Assembly (NCBI RefSeq): GCF_000001735.4
Contig: NC_003071.7
Coordinates: 18,327,443 to 18,391,442, forward strand
Source of the DNA: Arabidopsis thaliana
Lineage: Eukaryota; Streptophyta; Magnoliopsida; Brassicales; Brassicaceae
DNA: 64,000 nucleotides
Direction: 5' to 3'
Shown here: positions 1 to 11,508 of the stretch, piece by piece
How positions within the stretch are numbered: position 1 is the stretch's first letter
Layout: every line of letters begins with the position of its first letter
Notes under the pieces: generated by a model
What the model was told of the DNA's origin: nothing
What the model saw: the letters and a program-made list of their open reading frames with translations, nothing else
Database searches by the model: none
Program-made: the position numbers and the translations under genes

Positions 1-1
1 G

Positions 2-94
2 TCTAGCTTCCAATGTTGCGTGTGCCGTGGTCTAGGGTCTAACTCGTGGCTCTACAGCTGCGGAGAGTGTAGTGGATTTGATGCTCATTTGTAA
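2..94 (+). CDS. 3' end of a DC1 (Cys/His-rich C1) domain protein, cut off early
   Basis: The frame beginning at base 2 reads as the end of a DC1 zinc-binding module: a CxxC pair (Cys at 17-19 and Cys at 23-25 in a CCVC context), then YSCGECSGFDAHL and a TAA at 92-94. DC1 modules end in HxxC. Here the stop sits exactly between Leu and the next codon, which is Cys (95-97). The same frame then stays open to a TGA at 335-337 and encodes a Pro/Asn-rich tail of the kind seen at DC1 C-termini. The gene starts left of the window. It is either a shortened functional protein or a young pseudogene. DC1 proteins are a large, mostly uncharacterised plant family linked to stress and hormone responses. Confidence 0.6.
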   Translation, partial: SSFQCCVCRGLGSNSWLYSCGECSGFDAHL

Positions 95-337
95 TGTGCT
101 AGAAGAAAATTAGCTACTTCAACAAATTTGGTCCATCATGTTGAAAACCGGAAGCAACCACAGTTTGTTGGTACGACGCCGTCTGTTAACGTTCCGGTTA
201 TTAATAATCCGTATCCTTTGATGTTGCCGACGATTACGAGTCCTATGATTAGACCGATGATTAATGAGATGATTAATAATCTTGTAACCAATAGGCCACA
301 ACCCACAAGATCCAAGCCAAGTCTCTCAACTTCATGA

Positions 338-1006
338 ATTGCTAGGACCATTTTAGGAATGGGCAGTGGCGGACTGGTTGATGGATCCGTCGGTTTTCTT
401 GGGTTTGATACGTCGGTTTTCACATCAGTTTTTTTTTTTTTTTTTTACTTTTTTTTTTTTTTTAAGAATGTTATTAATTTTTCATCATCCATTTTCATAG
501 TTTTGACGAGTCAATTGAATGCCATACGATAATACTAAACAAGTGACTTTTATTAATTTGATCGTCATATAGGGTTAAAAAAAATTAACGATACTACTAA
601 ATTACCGACTTTATTAATTTAATTCGTCAAAGATGTAAAACAAATAAATGATAGTACTTCTGAACTAGTGATAAACTGATAACATAGGGATTTGATTGTT
701 TTTATGAATTCGAGTGTGTTTGCGTTTAATAGTCAAGATATGTTAATTAATTTTGTTTAATTTAAATAAATATATAATGGTTGGTCAAGCATGCCAAGAA
801 AAATATATATTTTCTAATTAATATTCTTTATAATTTATTTTCTTACAACATAAATCAAACAATTTAACTGACGCAACCACAAACCTTAAACATTTGGAAG
901 ACAATCATGTCCTAAGCCAGAGATTAAAAAAAGTTTTTGGTTTAAATATCCAAAGACCTACTTCTTCTATCGGTGTCTCTCTCTCTCTCTCTCGCCACCG
1001 ATCATC
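338..1006. other. AT-rich intergenic region with poly-T and CT tract
   Basis: No gene is visible. Two T-runs lie between about 428 and 463. A (CT)n tract at about 975-993 is typical of a plant core promoter or 5' leader and probably belongs to the RING gene downstream. Confidence 0.6.
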
Positions 1007-1430
1007 ATGGTCTGCACCGCCATTGAAATCTACGTCATCCTTTGATCTCTAGCTCTCTCCAAAGGTCTCTTCTTTCTCGTCAAACTTCATATATGTCTCT
1101 GTTTTGTCCGATCAATTATCTGTTTCCTGAAATCGTTTAGTTGAATTCCGTTAGGCAAATTAGTTCAAAGTTGATTCCTTTTTGTGATTTGTGTTGTTGA
1201 CTCTATACAGATGCATGCGTTGCTTACTTTCGGAATCTGGGGAAGTTCCAATTCAATCAATTGAAGAAAAAAGCTGAGCCTTTATTGGTTTTGGAAGAAT
1301 TGGTGGTGGTGGGATCTATCATCTATGGATCGGAAACGTAGAGGTTGACAGAGAGACGTTTCTAGGTTTGATTGATCTGTTCAAATAAGAACACAATCTC
1401 TTTGTTAATTTTGGTGTTCTTTGAGCTCTC
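1007..1430 (+). promoter_or_regulatory. Probable 5' leader of the RING gene with short upstream ORFs
   Basis: Before the main ATG at 1431 there are three short ATG-initiated ORFs: 1007-1045 (12 residues), 1211-1264 (17 residues) and 1325-1348 (7 residues). A possible 5' UTR intron would end at the ...ATACAG at 1204-1210. Which of the short ORFs are in the mature leader depends on splicing and on the transcription start, neither of which the sequence settles. Confidence 0.4.
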
Positions 1431-2672
1431 ATGTCAACTAGTGTTCAAGGAGAGACAATGGATCTTGATTTGAATCAAGAGCCGTCTTCTGATTCGGAGT
1501 CTCCGGGTGGTTTGATGACGGCGCTTTCTCCAATGTTAGAAGAGCTTGAATCTGCTCAAGAGCGGATTCAAGAACGCATAAGACAGCTTGAAGTGATAGT
1601 TTCGAGAATCAGGGAACGAGAAATAACAACAACAACAACACCGGCTTTGGTGTCGCCTAACGAACATAGAGATTCAACTGCTGGAGTTATACATGAGCGT
1701 TCTCGAGAGAGACTTGTCGAAAATGGCGAAAACAAGACTTATTTGATAGCCAAGGCATTGAACATGGAGAAAACAAGCTCTGTTCCTGGTGGCTTCTTTG
1801 ACTGCAACATATGTTTAGAGAAAGCTGAAGATCCGATTTTGACTTGTTGTGGTCATTTGTTCTGTTGGGGTTGCTTCTATCAGTTGCCTTTAATTTACTT
1901 AAACATAAAGGAATGTCCGGTTTGCGATGGGGAAGTGACTGACGCCGAGGTGATTCCGATATATGGTAATGGAGATGATTGTGATGGTACTAAACCAAAG
2001 TTAGAAGATTGTGGTATTAGTCTACCTCCAAGGCCTAATGCTAAAAGAGTGGAAAGTGTTCGTCAAAAGATCATAAACCGAGGGAACCCTTTCTTCCCTG
2101 GGCACGAAAACGAAGCAATCGAACATATTAGAAGAACTATTGATTCCATAGGACTACAAGCTTTAGCTCAAGGCGATGAGTTTGGTTTGACAAACATAAT
2201 AAACAATGGAGGAGACAATGGTGGACAACAACAACAACAACAACATCATCATCATCATCATCCGCCTTTTGGACCTTTGAGGTTATTGCCACCATATGCT
2301 ACTTTCCCAGGTCTTCTAGTTGATACCTCAGACATACCAGCACCCTTTGATGATGATGCTTTTGATGTTGATAGTTTTGTTGACACAACTAGTTTGAGAA
2401 GAAACCGTAGAAGACCTTCACCAGCCGTACGAGCTTCTTATCAGAGAAACCGAAGTAACAATGCTTCTCAAACGATTTCGTTCAGGCTCGGTTCTTCAGC
2501 TTCATCAGCACCTAGAGAGTTTGCTGTTCCAAGCTCCTCCATTATGACGAGAAGCCAAACTGTAAACCCTACTGAAGTGGTTACTTCGAGTACTTCAGCT
2601 TCATCGTCTAGGAGAAGAACAGAAGATGTAAACAATGGACCTCGGACCAGGTCTAGAAGGAGGCTGAGGTAA
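1431..2672 (+). CDS. RING-type E3 ubiquitin ligase, RMA-like (C3HC4), single exon
   Basis: An uninterrupted 413-residue ORF. The N-terminus carries a DLDLNQEP motif (residues 11-18), common at the start of plant RMA-type RING proteins and matching the DLNxxP form of an EAR motif. An amphipathic, probably coiled stretch follows at about 35-64. The RING finger spans 125-165: Cys125, Cys128, Cys140, His142, Cys145, Cys148, Cys162 and Cys165, a complete C3HC4 set. Residues 266-277 are six Gln followed by six His. The C-terminus is Ser/Arg-rich. No membrane anchor is visible, unlike true RMA proteins, so a soluble location is more likely. A second in-frame ATG lies at codon 10. The expected role is E2-dependent ubiquitin transfer; the substrate is unknown. 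Confidence 0.85.
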   Translation: MSTSVQGETMDLDLNQEPSSDSESPGGLMTALSPMLEELESAQERIQERIRQLEVIVSRIREREITTTTTPALVSPNEHRDSTAGVIHERSRERLVENGENKTYLIAKALNMEKTSSVPGGFFDCNICLEKAEDPILTCCGHLFCWGCFYQLPLIYLNIKECPVCDGEVTDAEVIPIYGNGDDCDGTKPKLEDCGISLPPRPNAKRVESVRQKIINRGNPFFPGHENEAIEHIRRTIDSIGLQALAQGDEFGLTNIINNGGDNGGQQQQQQHHHHHHPPFGPLRLLPPYATFPGLLVDTSDIPAPFDDDAFDVDSFVDTTSLRRNRRRPSPAVRASYQRNRSNNASQTISFRLGSSASSAPREFAVPSSSIMTRSQTVNPTEVVTSSTSASSSRRRTEDVNNGPRTRSRRRLR

Positions 2673-3125
2673 AAAGGAAAAACGGTCGCCGGAATCTTGA
2701 CACCATCCATTCTCAACCATTGCTCCATCATTACTAAAACCTCATCATAACTCTGTTCTTGTCTGAATACTGAATGTATATGTACATTCTATGTCTACTT
2801 GTAATTTCTGCTAGCCTCTGAAACTTTGGATATCATATCTTTGTTTTTTTTTTGGGAAAATAATTTAACTTGATATCCTGAAGTGTTTGATTTCAACAAG
2901 TATATTTCTTATACATCTTAAACTTATGGGGTTAGTTTATTAGAAGGAAAAAATACTAGGGGTAAATTCGCAATTTAAAATAAGATTCTCGTCTTATGGA
3001 AAAACGTCACGCTGTTTTACCCTAGAAACTGAAACGGAACGTAATTATTTACGTGACTTATGAAAAGTCATCGGCGATTGTTTCTAATTTGTCATCGCCG
3101 CCGTTGAACTATCTCGCCGGCGATA
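2673..3125. other. Intergenic region: RING 3' UTR and NTAN1 promoter
   Basis: Both flanking genes point right. AT-rich DNA after 2700 probably holds the RING 3' end. No further coding or repeat structure is seen. The last ~100 bases are richer in GC and contain CGCCG and CCGGCG words near the NTAN1 start. Confidence 0.5.
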
Positions 3126-5254
3126 ATGATCTACGTTGGTGGAGTGCAATTTCTAGACGAGAGTAGCTCTTTTTCATTGTCTTCTTCATCGCAGGTAGAT
3201 TTCTTTTTCTTCGTCTCTCACGAATCTCTATCTAGTTGCTTAACTAGGATTTGTCTTTATATGTTAAGTGATGTGGTTCTAGATCTTTAAACCTGGAATT
3301 GATTTTGCTCAATATGATGTTCTTATGTTATCTCATGATAAGTAATCATTGGTCTATTTCACAGTTTGTTTGACTTTGAATGGCTACATCATTTGGTGAA
3401 CAGGGAAGTAGCTTGCTTGTTGATGTAATGAGTCATCCTGTGATAACGTTAGCTTCTGATTCCTTTAAGAATCTTGAGGAAAAGAATGTTTCTTTCGATG
3501 AAAGTGATTCAGAGAGCTCAACAAAAGACAGATATGTTTACATATTCCAAAGAGAATTTGCTGTTGTGAATCCAGCTCTTGTTGATGTTAGTTGTTGTTA
3601 CCTCACTAGCCCCATCTTAAAATGGTTACACTCTAGTGTTTCCTTGTTGTCTAATGATTTTGCTCAATTTTTTTATTGCATGAGAATTAGTTTGTTGGCA
3701 CCGATGAAGCAACAACTTGTGTAGGCCTTGTTATCCGCAACAGAAAATCTGGAATGTAAGCATTTGATCCTTTTATATGCTTATTAAGAGGATGAGTTGC
3801 AAAAGTTTATGACCATCTGAAATTGCAGGACGTCTGTTGCACACATGGATTCGCCAGAGATTGTGGATTTGGGGATAAGCCAGATGTTGTTATTGGTTTT
3901 ACAGGATGACGTAGATGCCGAGTTAGATGTATTATCACTCTCCTTTTTACATTACCAAGTGTCTTCGAGTTTATGTTAATGATTCAGTATTTTATTCTGA
4001 GTGCTTTTGAATATCTCCACGGCTTTGTATGCAGGTACATATGGTTGGTGGTTATGAAGATGTCGACATAAAAGTTTGTCTCTAGATTTTCTATTTCTCA
4101 GTCTACTTAGTTCTAAGCTGTAGAGAGGTCTTTAGCTGAATGTCTTGACCGTTATGTGCAGAATGCTGATGGTGTTGGTGACTATGCCAAACCAGAGGGT
4201 TATTCATTTCCGTTGTGTTGCAAATTAGTAGAAACTTTGCAGAAGAGAAGAGAAAACTTTCACATTCAAACCCTCTTTATTCTTGGGCACAATACCAAGT
4301 TGGATTCACAAGCAAACACGTGCCCCATTTTTAATGGATGCCTGGTTAGTAGTCTAATATGTCTGCTTCTTCTCTACTATGCTAATTAGAAGATGTACTA
4401 AGTCATTCTTTACAAATAGAGAAATGGAAATTGACCCTCATTCATCTAAACTTGATAGGTGACATGTACTAAGTACACTTTTGTAATTGGTTTTCATTGT
4501 CAAAATACTGTCTTTCTTCCTTAGGGACTAACTAGACAATAGAATTGCTTGAAATTTGTTCATATGAATCAGTAATCAGCGTAACCATGTTTCTTTATAA
4601 CCTTTTTATCAGGTGAATACCAGCACCGGTGCAATCTTGCCAGCCAGTTTCAACAGAACATCTAGATGTCCGGATGAGATCGTTAGAAGAATTCGAGTTT
4701 CATCATCGTTTGAAGATTCTAGCTGGAAGGGAAAGTTACTTGACACATATGACACAAAAACTGATAGATTCATCATCGCACCATGCCGCTGGTAAAAACA
4801 AAACGCTACTTCTGTCACATTACATATAATTGCATCTACCATTATATATTGTCTTTCTCACCAGATTTAATGTAATTACTCTATCCACTACTCCTCATTA
4901 CAGTTTCATAAATCGTGTTTATGTTTGTAATATAGGACAATGCGCTTGATTGAATATGTTTGGGAACTTAATCAGCTTACTGATGAAGAAATCCTCACTA
5001 ACTGTTCCACCTCACCTTCTGCTGAAGGTCCAGACTTCGTAAACAGTTTAAGAAGGTTAGTCATTTTGGAAGCTTCCACTGGATCATTATCTAGAACACA
5101 AACAGGACATAGGAAAATTTGCATTCTCTTTCTTTTTGTGTGTTTTAGGAATTGGGGATATTTACTGAAATATCCAGAATGGAGCAAAACATTCCCAAGG
5201 AGGCAACCACGTGTGTTTGAAAGAACTGTCGATGGACACTGGAAAAAATGCTGA
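3126..5254 (+). CDS. NTAN1: Protein N-terminal asparagine amidohydrolase (NTAN1)
   Basis: Nine exons: 3126-3194, 3404-3586, 3691-3755, 3829-3928, 4035-4073, 4162-4344, 4613-4791, 4936-5055, 5149-5254, giving 347 residues. Family landmarks are in order: YIFQREFAVVNPALVD; TDEATTC, whose Cys94 aligns with the catalytic cysteine of animal NTAN1; VHMVGGYED; LPASFNRT; and NCSTSPSAEGPDFV near the C-terminus. The enzyme converts N-terminal Asn to Asp, creating a secondary destabilising residue for arginylation in the N-degron pathway. The start at 3126 (MIYVGG) is chosen because it splices in phase to the exon at 3404. An ATG at 3380 is in frame with exon 2 but lies in what reads as intron 1. In plants this pathway has been linked to immunity and stress responses. 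Confidence 0.9.
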
Positions 5255-6160
5255 CTTTCTCATCTAATCATCATGACATTATCCAGAAATCTGGCTAAAA
5301 ACAACGGTTAGTGTATCTAACATTTTGAGATTTATGTAAATGGTCAAGAACACATGTGATTGATTCTTGGACACAGAAAATGTTTGATTTATCTTTTTGA
5401 CTTTTTGTATCAAACGTTGCAAGTTTGGTTCCTATGAAAATATGGGCCGGATCAGGCCCGGTAGACCTATATGTTGCCCATGGTAGACATTCCAATCTCA
5501 AATCCAAACCAGAGACATTCCAATCGAAACAATAATACACTTAGGCCTTAGCATGATTTCGTAAACGTAGTCCGACCTAACTTTCACCAACAAAACGACG
5601 GATATAAGGCATTCTGTTTCTAGAAAGTAGAATAAACCAAAGAGGGCCATTCTTGTAATACCTTATTTCCGAAAGATGTTGAACTAAGCCTAACCGGGCT
5701 GGATATAATAAGGCATCGTTATGGGTTTTAAATTTACAATTTAACTAACGAAAAGGAAAAAGGGAATAGGTCAAAGGATAAAAAGCAGCGGTTAAAACTA
5801 GGGTTACTTAATCCACTTTTCGGTTTTAATTACTTATTTATTTCCCCTTGAATTGGTGTAGTCGTATGCTAGTATTACTATTAGATCTCATTACTTATAG
5901 GGAACAAATATAAACTCGATAGTTTGATTTGATTTGAATTTATTTAGATTAGATTATACCGTAATGAAAAAACACAGTAGTATTTAAATAAGAAAAAAAA
6001 GCACAAAAATAACAAGCGAGCGAGTTAGACAAGAAGAAAGCAACAATACAAATTTAAATACAAAATAAATTATATAAAAAGAGAATAAAAATCCCTAAAA
6101 CTGCGAGCGTTTTTGTTTGTGAGAGAGAAGAAGAGAGAGACGAGTCTGTATGGCAAAAGG
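5255..6160. other. Intergenic region: NTAN1 3' end and promoter of the Myb-bromodomain gene
   Basis: AT-rich with no gene. A small hairpin GGGCC...GGCCC lies at 5444-5459. A purine-rich GAGAGAAGAAGAGAG stretch at about 6121-6138 looks like the 5' leader of the next gene. Confidence 0.5.
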
Positions 6161-8723
6161 ATGAGGAAGGAAGAAGAAGAAGAAGCAGGATCTTATAACA
6201 TGAACGTCGACGATACTAACAACAACAACAACTATATCTGCACTGATAATGATTACATCGAAGAAGATGAAGATAATAGCAACACTAAGAAGAGCCAAAC
6301 ACAAGCATGGGGCACGTGGGAAGAGCTGTTATTAGCATGCGCCGTTAAACGACACGGATTTGGTGATTGGGATTCCGTCGCTACGGAGGTTCGATCCCGG
6401 AGCTCTCTCTCTCACCTCCTCGCTTCCGCTAATGATTGTAGGCACAAGTATCGAGATCTCAAGCGTCGATTTCACGAACAAGAAAAAACAGATGTGACGG
6501 CGACGGTGGAAGAAGAAGAAGAAGAAGAAGAGAGAGTTGGTAATAATATCCCGTGGCTTGAACAGCTACGTAACCTTCGTGTAGCTGAGCTCCGTCGTGA
6601 AGTTGAGCGTTATGATTGTTCGATACTGTACGGAATCAATGAATCTCCTCTGCTTCTTCTCTTTCTCTCCGTCGGATCTGAGATTTTTCTTCCGATTTTG
6701 AATTTGTTTGATTTTTTTTGTTCTTAGATCGCTTCAATTGAAAGTTAAGAAATTAGAGGAGGAGAGAGAAGTCGGAGAAGAGAAACCAGATCTGGAAAAC
6801 GAGAGGAAAGAAGAGAGATCGGAGAACGATGGTTCTGAATCTGAGCACCGTGAAAAGGCGGTTTCAGCGGCGGAGGAATCTGATCGGGAAAATAGGTCGA
6901 TGAACGAGTCCAACTCGACAGCAACCGCCGGAGAAGAAGAGAGAGTTTGCGGAGACGAACCGAGTCAAACTCGAGAAGATGATTCCGGTAATGATAAGAA
7001 TCCGGATCCTGATCCGGTTAACAAGGATGCGACGGCTGCGGAGGAGGAGGAAGGATCGGTTAGTAGAGGATCGGAAGCGAGTCACTCAGACGAGTTAGGC
7101 GAGTCAGGGACATCGGAAAGTAAATGGAAACGGAAACGAAGGAAACAGGGTGGTGCCGGCGAGATCAGATCGGCTGAGAGTAAATCACAGCCGTTGATTA
7201 GTCTTCTTGATCTGATTCGGTCCCATCCGCGTGGATCTTTGTTCGAACGCCGGCTTCGGAGCCAGGTATGCTAATATCTTTTTTCCCTTAACTTCTTATA
7301 TTTTTATATTTAATTATAATCTTAAATCTTAATCAATTTATTATTACGCGTTTCTTTTCTCTTTTACGTTTCTTTGTTCATTCCTAAATCCCAAAATTAT
7401 AATTTAACAAAATTCCTTCTAACTAAAAATTCATAAAATAAGATAGTCATTGTAATTTGTATTCTAGAAATCTTACAAGTATATTCTGAAGATATATTCT
7501 GTATTATTTATGGAAGCTTCATTTTGGAAATTTTATTCGAGAATTTATGGGAATGTTTAAATATGGAGAGAGAAGGTGAAGAGGGAAAAAATAATTAATT
7601 TAACGAACCCACTTTTTTCGTGGTCACCGTTGTCGTTTTGGTCACTCAATCCAGTCCACGTGGCAGAGTCTTGGTGTAGCATGGCTTTATCGTGTCTTCC
7701 CGCTAACTTTTTATTTATTTTGGGCTTTTAGTTGGTACTAATGGGCCTATATTTGTAACTTACGTTTATAAATCCATTAAAACGCAGGAGGCTAAGGATT
7801 ACAAGAGCATGGTTAAGCAACATTTGGACATTGAGACAATACAGAGAAAGTTGAAGCAAGGATCTTATGATTCTTCAAGCCTCATTTTTTACAGAGATCT
7901 ACAGCTTCTCTTCACAAACGCAATTGTCTTCTTTCCTTTATCTTCCTCAGAATCGATGGCAGCTCACGAACTACGAGCTGTTGTTTCTCAAGAAATGAGA
8001 AAAGAGACCGGAAAAGCTGGCCCCAGGTTAATAAAACAGGAAGCATCCGGTATGCGTAGTGGCAAAGCGGATGCTGAAACATCAGACTCGTCTCTCTCTA
8101 GGCAGAAATCTTCAGGTCCTCTTGTCGTTTGTAAGAAGAGGCGTTCTGTTTCCGCTAAGGCTTCTCCTTCGTCATCAAGCTTTAGCCAAAAAGATGATAC
8201 GAAAGAAGAGACATTATCAGAGGAAAAAGACAACATTGCGACTGGTGTAAGAAGCTCGAGAAGGGCAAACAAAGTGGCTGCGGTTGTCGCTAATAATACC
8301 AAGACGGGCAAAGGCAGGAACAAACAGAAACAGACAGAGTCGAAAACAAATTCGTCGAATGATAATAGTAGTAAACAAGACACAGGTAAAACAGAGAAGA
8401 AAACGGTTTCAGCAGATAAAAAGAAGAGTGTGGCTGATTTCTTGAAGAGATTAAAGAAGAACTCTCCGCAAAAAGAAGCTAAAGATCAGAATAAGAGCGG
8501 TGGAAATGTTAAGAAAGATAGTAAAACAAAACCAAGAGAACTTAGAAGTAGCAGTGTGGGTAAAAAGAAGGCCGAGGTAGAGAATACTCCGGTGAAAAGA
8601 GCCCCCGGGAGACCGCAGAAGAAAACAGCAGAGGCAACTGCATCTGCCTCAGGAAAACGGGGTAGGGATACAGGAAGCACGGGGAAGGACAATAAACAGC
8701 CAAAGAAAAGAATCAGAAAATGA
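6161..8723 (+). CDS. Myb/SANT-like and divergent bromodomain nuclear protein
   Basis: Three exons: 6161-6627, 6728-7265, 7788-8723, giving 646 residues. Residues ~50-105 form a Myb/SANT-like domain (WGTWEELLLACAVKRHGFGDW). A coiled acidic, Ser/Glu-rich stretch follows. A bromodomain lies at ~308-400 (LISLLDLIRSHPRGSLFERR ... DYKSMVKQHLDIETI ... FTNAIVFFP), and the C-terminus is long, basic and AT-hook-like (KRAPGRP). The acetyl-lysine Asn of canonical bromodomains is replaced by Phe384 and the conserved Pro of PMD by His347. It belongs to a plant family of DNA-binding bromodomain proteins, probably a chromatin subunit; I do not know a specific function. The first ATG of the open frame is used. 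Exon 1 and exon 2 join in phase as ...SIL-SLQLK. Confidence 0.85.
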
Positions 8724-9333
8724 CAATTCAAAACATGTTTGCCCCTTTAGTGGCATTTCTTAAGAGCTCAAGTTATTGTATATGCTTTGGAGTTTTTTTT
8801 TTAATCTTAATTCTAACATTAGAAGTCCTATTCTCATAGTTATGGATTAGAGAAAGTGTATTTTGGCTTGCTGTCATCAGTAATATTCATTCCTTCTTTT
8901 CTGTTATATTTTGCTCATTTCCACCATTTTCGAGTCCCTGCAAAAGCTAGAGCTACAGTGACAATATACCCAAACTATTCCATTGAACATATATATCCAA
9001 CAAAACGGAGATCCAGGTTGAGCTAATCTCTAGTGTCAGCAAAAATTACAGTCAGATACCCAAGAAAAGGGTAACATCAAAGAAGTTGAGACTCTGACCT
9101 TCGATCTCTTCTTCACTGACTCCTCATGGACCACACATTGCACTGTGCCTTGGCAAAATTGCTTGATTCAAACATAAGCTACCGACGAAATGCACCTTCT
9201 GCACAAAGAACAGAGAACGAGAATTTTAGTGAATGTATTTGATTTGAAATTATAAGCATTTCGTCTTTGTTTGCTCAAATGGAGGAATATCACTGAGGAT
9301 ATAGGGCCTCGGATATGGTAAATGCTTGATATA
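8724..9333. other. Shared 3' flank of two convergent genes
   Basis: The Myb-bromodomain gene and the EMSY-like gene end facing each other here. No ORF or repeat is seen. It probably carries both poly(A) regions, and the EMSY-like 3' UTR may include a further intron. Confidence 0.5.
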
Positions 9334-11508
9334 TCAGACTAAAAACTTGCCGTTTTCTCCATCGGAAATATCTCCAAGCTTTGCAATTGCGCCCACAAGT
9401 GCATGCTCGTGCTCCTGGATTAAAGGTAATAATAGAGCATCTAAGACTTCTGTATATATAAATCAAAACTATGTACAAAAGGATCTTTGTTGTTGAAGAG
9501 ATCAATCAAACCTCCAAAACTCTCTTAGCCCTTTCAACTTCGTAAGGATCTGGATTGTGTGAACGAAGAACTCTCTCCACCTATCAGATACCATCATCAT
9601 TTTGAGATATATCGTGCTGCAAAACTAACCTTGTAAATAATTGATACCAACCTCTCTGATTAGGACATCTGTTTGGCGGATTCGTATATCGAGATGTTTC
9701 TTTTTTCCAGTTCCATTCTGTGATGTTCTGAAACCCTTTCTGATAGTGTTCTTCTCCAAACCGCTTCCTCGTTGTGGAACACAGTTGGGTCCGGTAGTTC
9801 TATTCAGTCCATGACCTTGTCCATTATATCGATTACCAAGCCCAGGATCCTCTCCTATCCACTCTATATCCCCAGGAGATATCTGTTAAAGAATTTGAGA
9901 TCTTGATTAAAAACGAACAAAGAATCGTTGACCAAAGTTTAGAACATTCTCCCCACAAGTTTCAGCAGACTTCTGATCAAAAAGTAATTACCTCTGAGAG
10001 TCTAACCCATTCCCATGTCTCAGAAGGTGTTGCAATGTCATAAACTAAAGCATGACGACCCTAAAATTCAAGATTAAACGATATTTAAGTAAGTTCAAGA
10101 ATCTTCTTATTTTATAAGAAAAACTGAAACTGAATGCCAACTAACGAAGCCACACACCTCAACTGGATTATACTGGGTAATGATAGCGTCGTAAAATGTA
10201 TTGTCCTCAGGCCACTTTGTTCTAACTCTTCTTCCTAAAAAAGATTCAGGATCGATTCCGTTTGTGGGTTCACTTGAACTGGCAGGAACAGATGGTAATC
10301 TGTTCATGACTTGTCCTCGTGGAGGTTGATCTGAAGGATGGTATGGGGCATGTTTTGTGGAAGACGAGCCAGGAAAAACCTAGAAACAGAAGTAACTTGT
10401 AAGAAGATGATTTATGACTAAAAAACATTCCAATATTCTGAGTTTTTGACTCACTGGTTTGTGTTTTTTGCCCTTGACAATAGGAACAGGTCCTCGTTTA
10501 GCTGTCGATGAAGCAAACGGGTGAGTGGGATCAGCTTGAGGATGAAAAGAAGGTGAAGAACTAGCGAATGGTTGAGAAGGAATTGGCTGGTTTGGTTTGT
10601 GCGTCTTCATAGAAGCTGAAACAGAAGGGCTTGGCAATGTATCGTGAACCACTTGAGCAGCATTGCGCATACTTGGCTGCATTCCTCCAGATTGTCTCCA
10701 TTCCCTAATAACCGAAAAAGCATTTGTTATTGATAGGAAAAGAGAAGAAGCTTTTCACTTGCTCATCGGATAAATGCTCAGATTTAAGATCTTGCCTTAT
10801 CCTTCGTATTGTATCATCTGAGTTAACACGGCCTAGAAGCTCTCTATGCTCCTCATTCGATAAACTCAACTCTTTACGTAATTCAGTTATGACACTTTCT
10901 TTTTCCTGAACATAAAATACATGTTATTCCACCTAACCAGACACTAACACAACAAGAGAAATCAAAGTAGATCAAAAAATACCCATGAAATAGCATCTCC
11001 TTGGGCTTTAAAGGCTCTTAAAACAGAGATATATGCTTCCTTCTCAATCTGGTGAATCTGAGCTTCCATATCCGCAGCAAGATCATCATACATCTTTGGG
11101 TAAGATGGCGGAAGATTCAAAGGTCTTCCATTACCAGCCACGCGTCCTCCTCTTCCTCCTCCTCCTCCTCGTGGAACTCTATGCGACGGTGGCAGATCAT
11201 CATCAGTTCCTGAATACACCACCGGTAAAATCAATCAATGTTGCATTCTCAATAATCAAACCTTTGTGAATCAATCATTACCACACATTACATTCAAAAG
11301 GTTTCAGCTTAAATCAAGAAACAGCAAGATCCAAAATTTCAACTAAAAACACCAATCCACCAAAATAACACAATGTATAACAGTAATCGCACGGAGAAAT
11401 CCCAAAAGTTGTGAAAACCCTAATTTTCAGTGACTGATAGAGAAGGCGAGAGAAATTCTACACAGTTTTCGGGAACTAACCACTGCTATCAGACGATTTG
11501 CAGTCCAT
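9334..11508 (-). CDS. EML4: EMSY-like protein with ENT and Tudor/Agenet-like domains
   Basis: Nine exons on the minus strand, high to low: 11481-11508, 10983-11209, 10796-10905, 10455-10704, 10158-10379, 9992-10060, 9652-9882, 9512-9580, 9334-9414, giving 428 residues. The ENT domain covers ~50-128 ([20 protein letters not shown] to [12 protein letters not shown]). A Tudor/Agenet-like module spans ~250-315 ([30 protein letters not shown]). A charged, probably coiled C-terminus follows. Intron 3 uses a GC donor (AAG|GCAAG at 10795-10794); this is the only choice that restores RRIR-EWRQ, and reading on meets a stop. EMSY-like proteins are nuclear chromatin-reader type factors, some reported in RPP7-dependent immunity. 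The gene number in the symbol is from memory. The last residues are less sure because an alternative last intron is possible. Confidence 0.85.
10705..10795 (-). other. GC-AG intron in the EMSY-like gene
   Basis: On the minus strand the exon ends ...ATAAG and the intron begins GCAAGATC and ends TTATTAG. A GT site further on (CAA|GTGAAAAG) gives the wrong phase. Confidence 0.8.

Noticed and set aside
136-423. 95-residue minus-strand ORF opposite the DC1 tail
   Set aside because: It is antisense to the open DC1 tail and has a repetitive Ile/Leu composition produced by the opposite frame.
7988-8383. 131-residue minus-strand ORF
   Set aside because: Shadow of the low-complexity Ser/Lys exon of the Myb-bromodomain gene; no domain and no start context.
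10738-10762. GT donor (CAA|GTGAAAAG) for the EMSY-like exon 3
   Set aside because: Joining from it to the exon at 10704 gives the wrong frame, and it would keep 14 codons absent from the RRIR-EWRQ core of the family. The GC donor at 10795 fits exactly.
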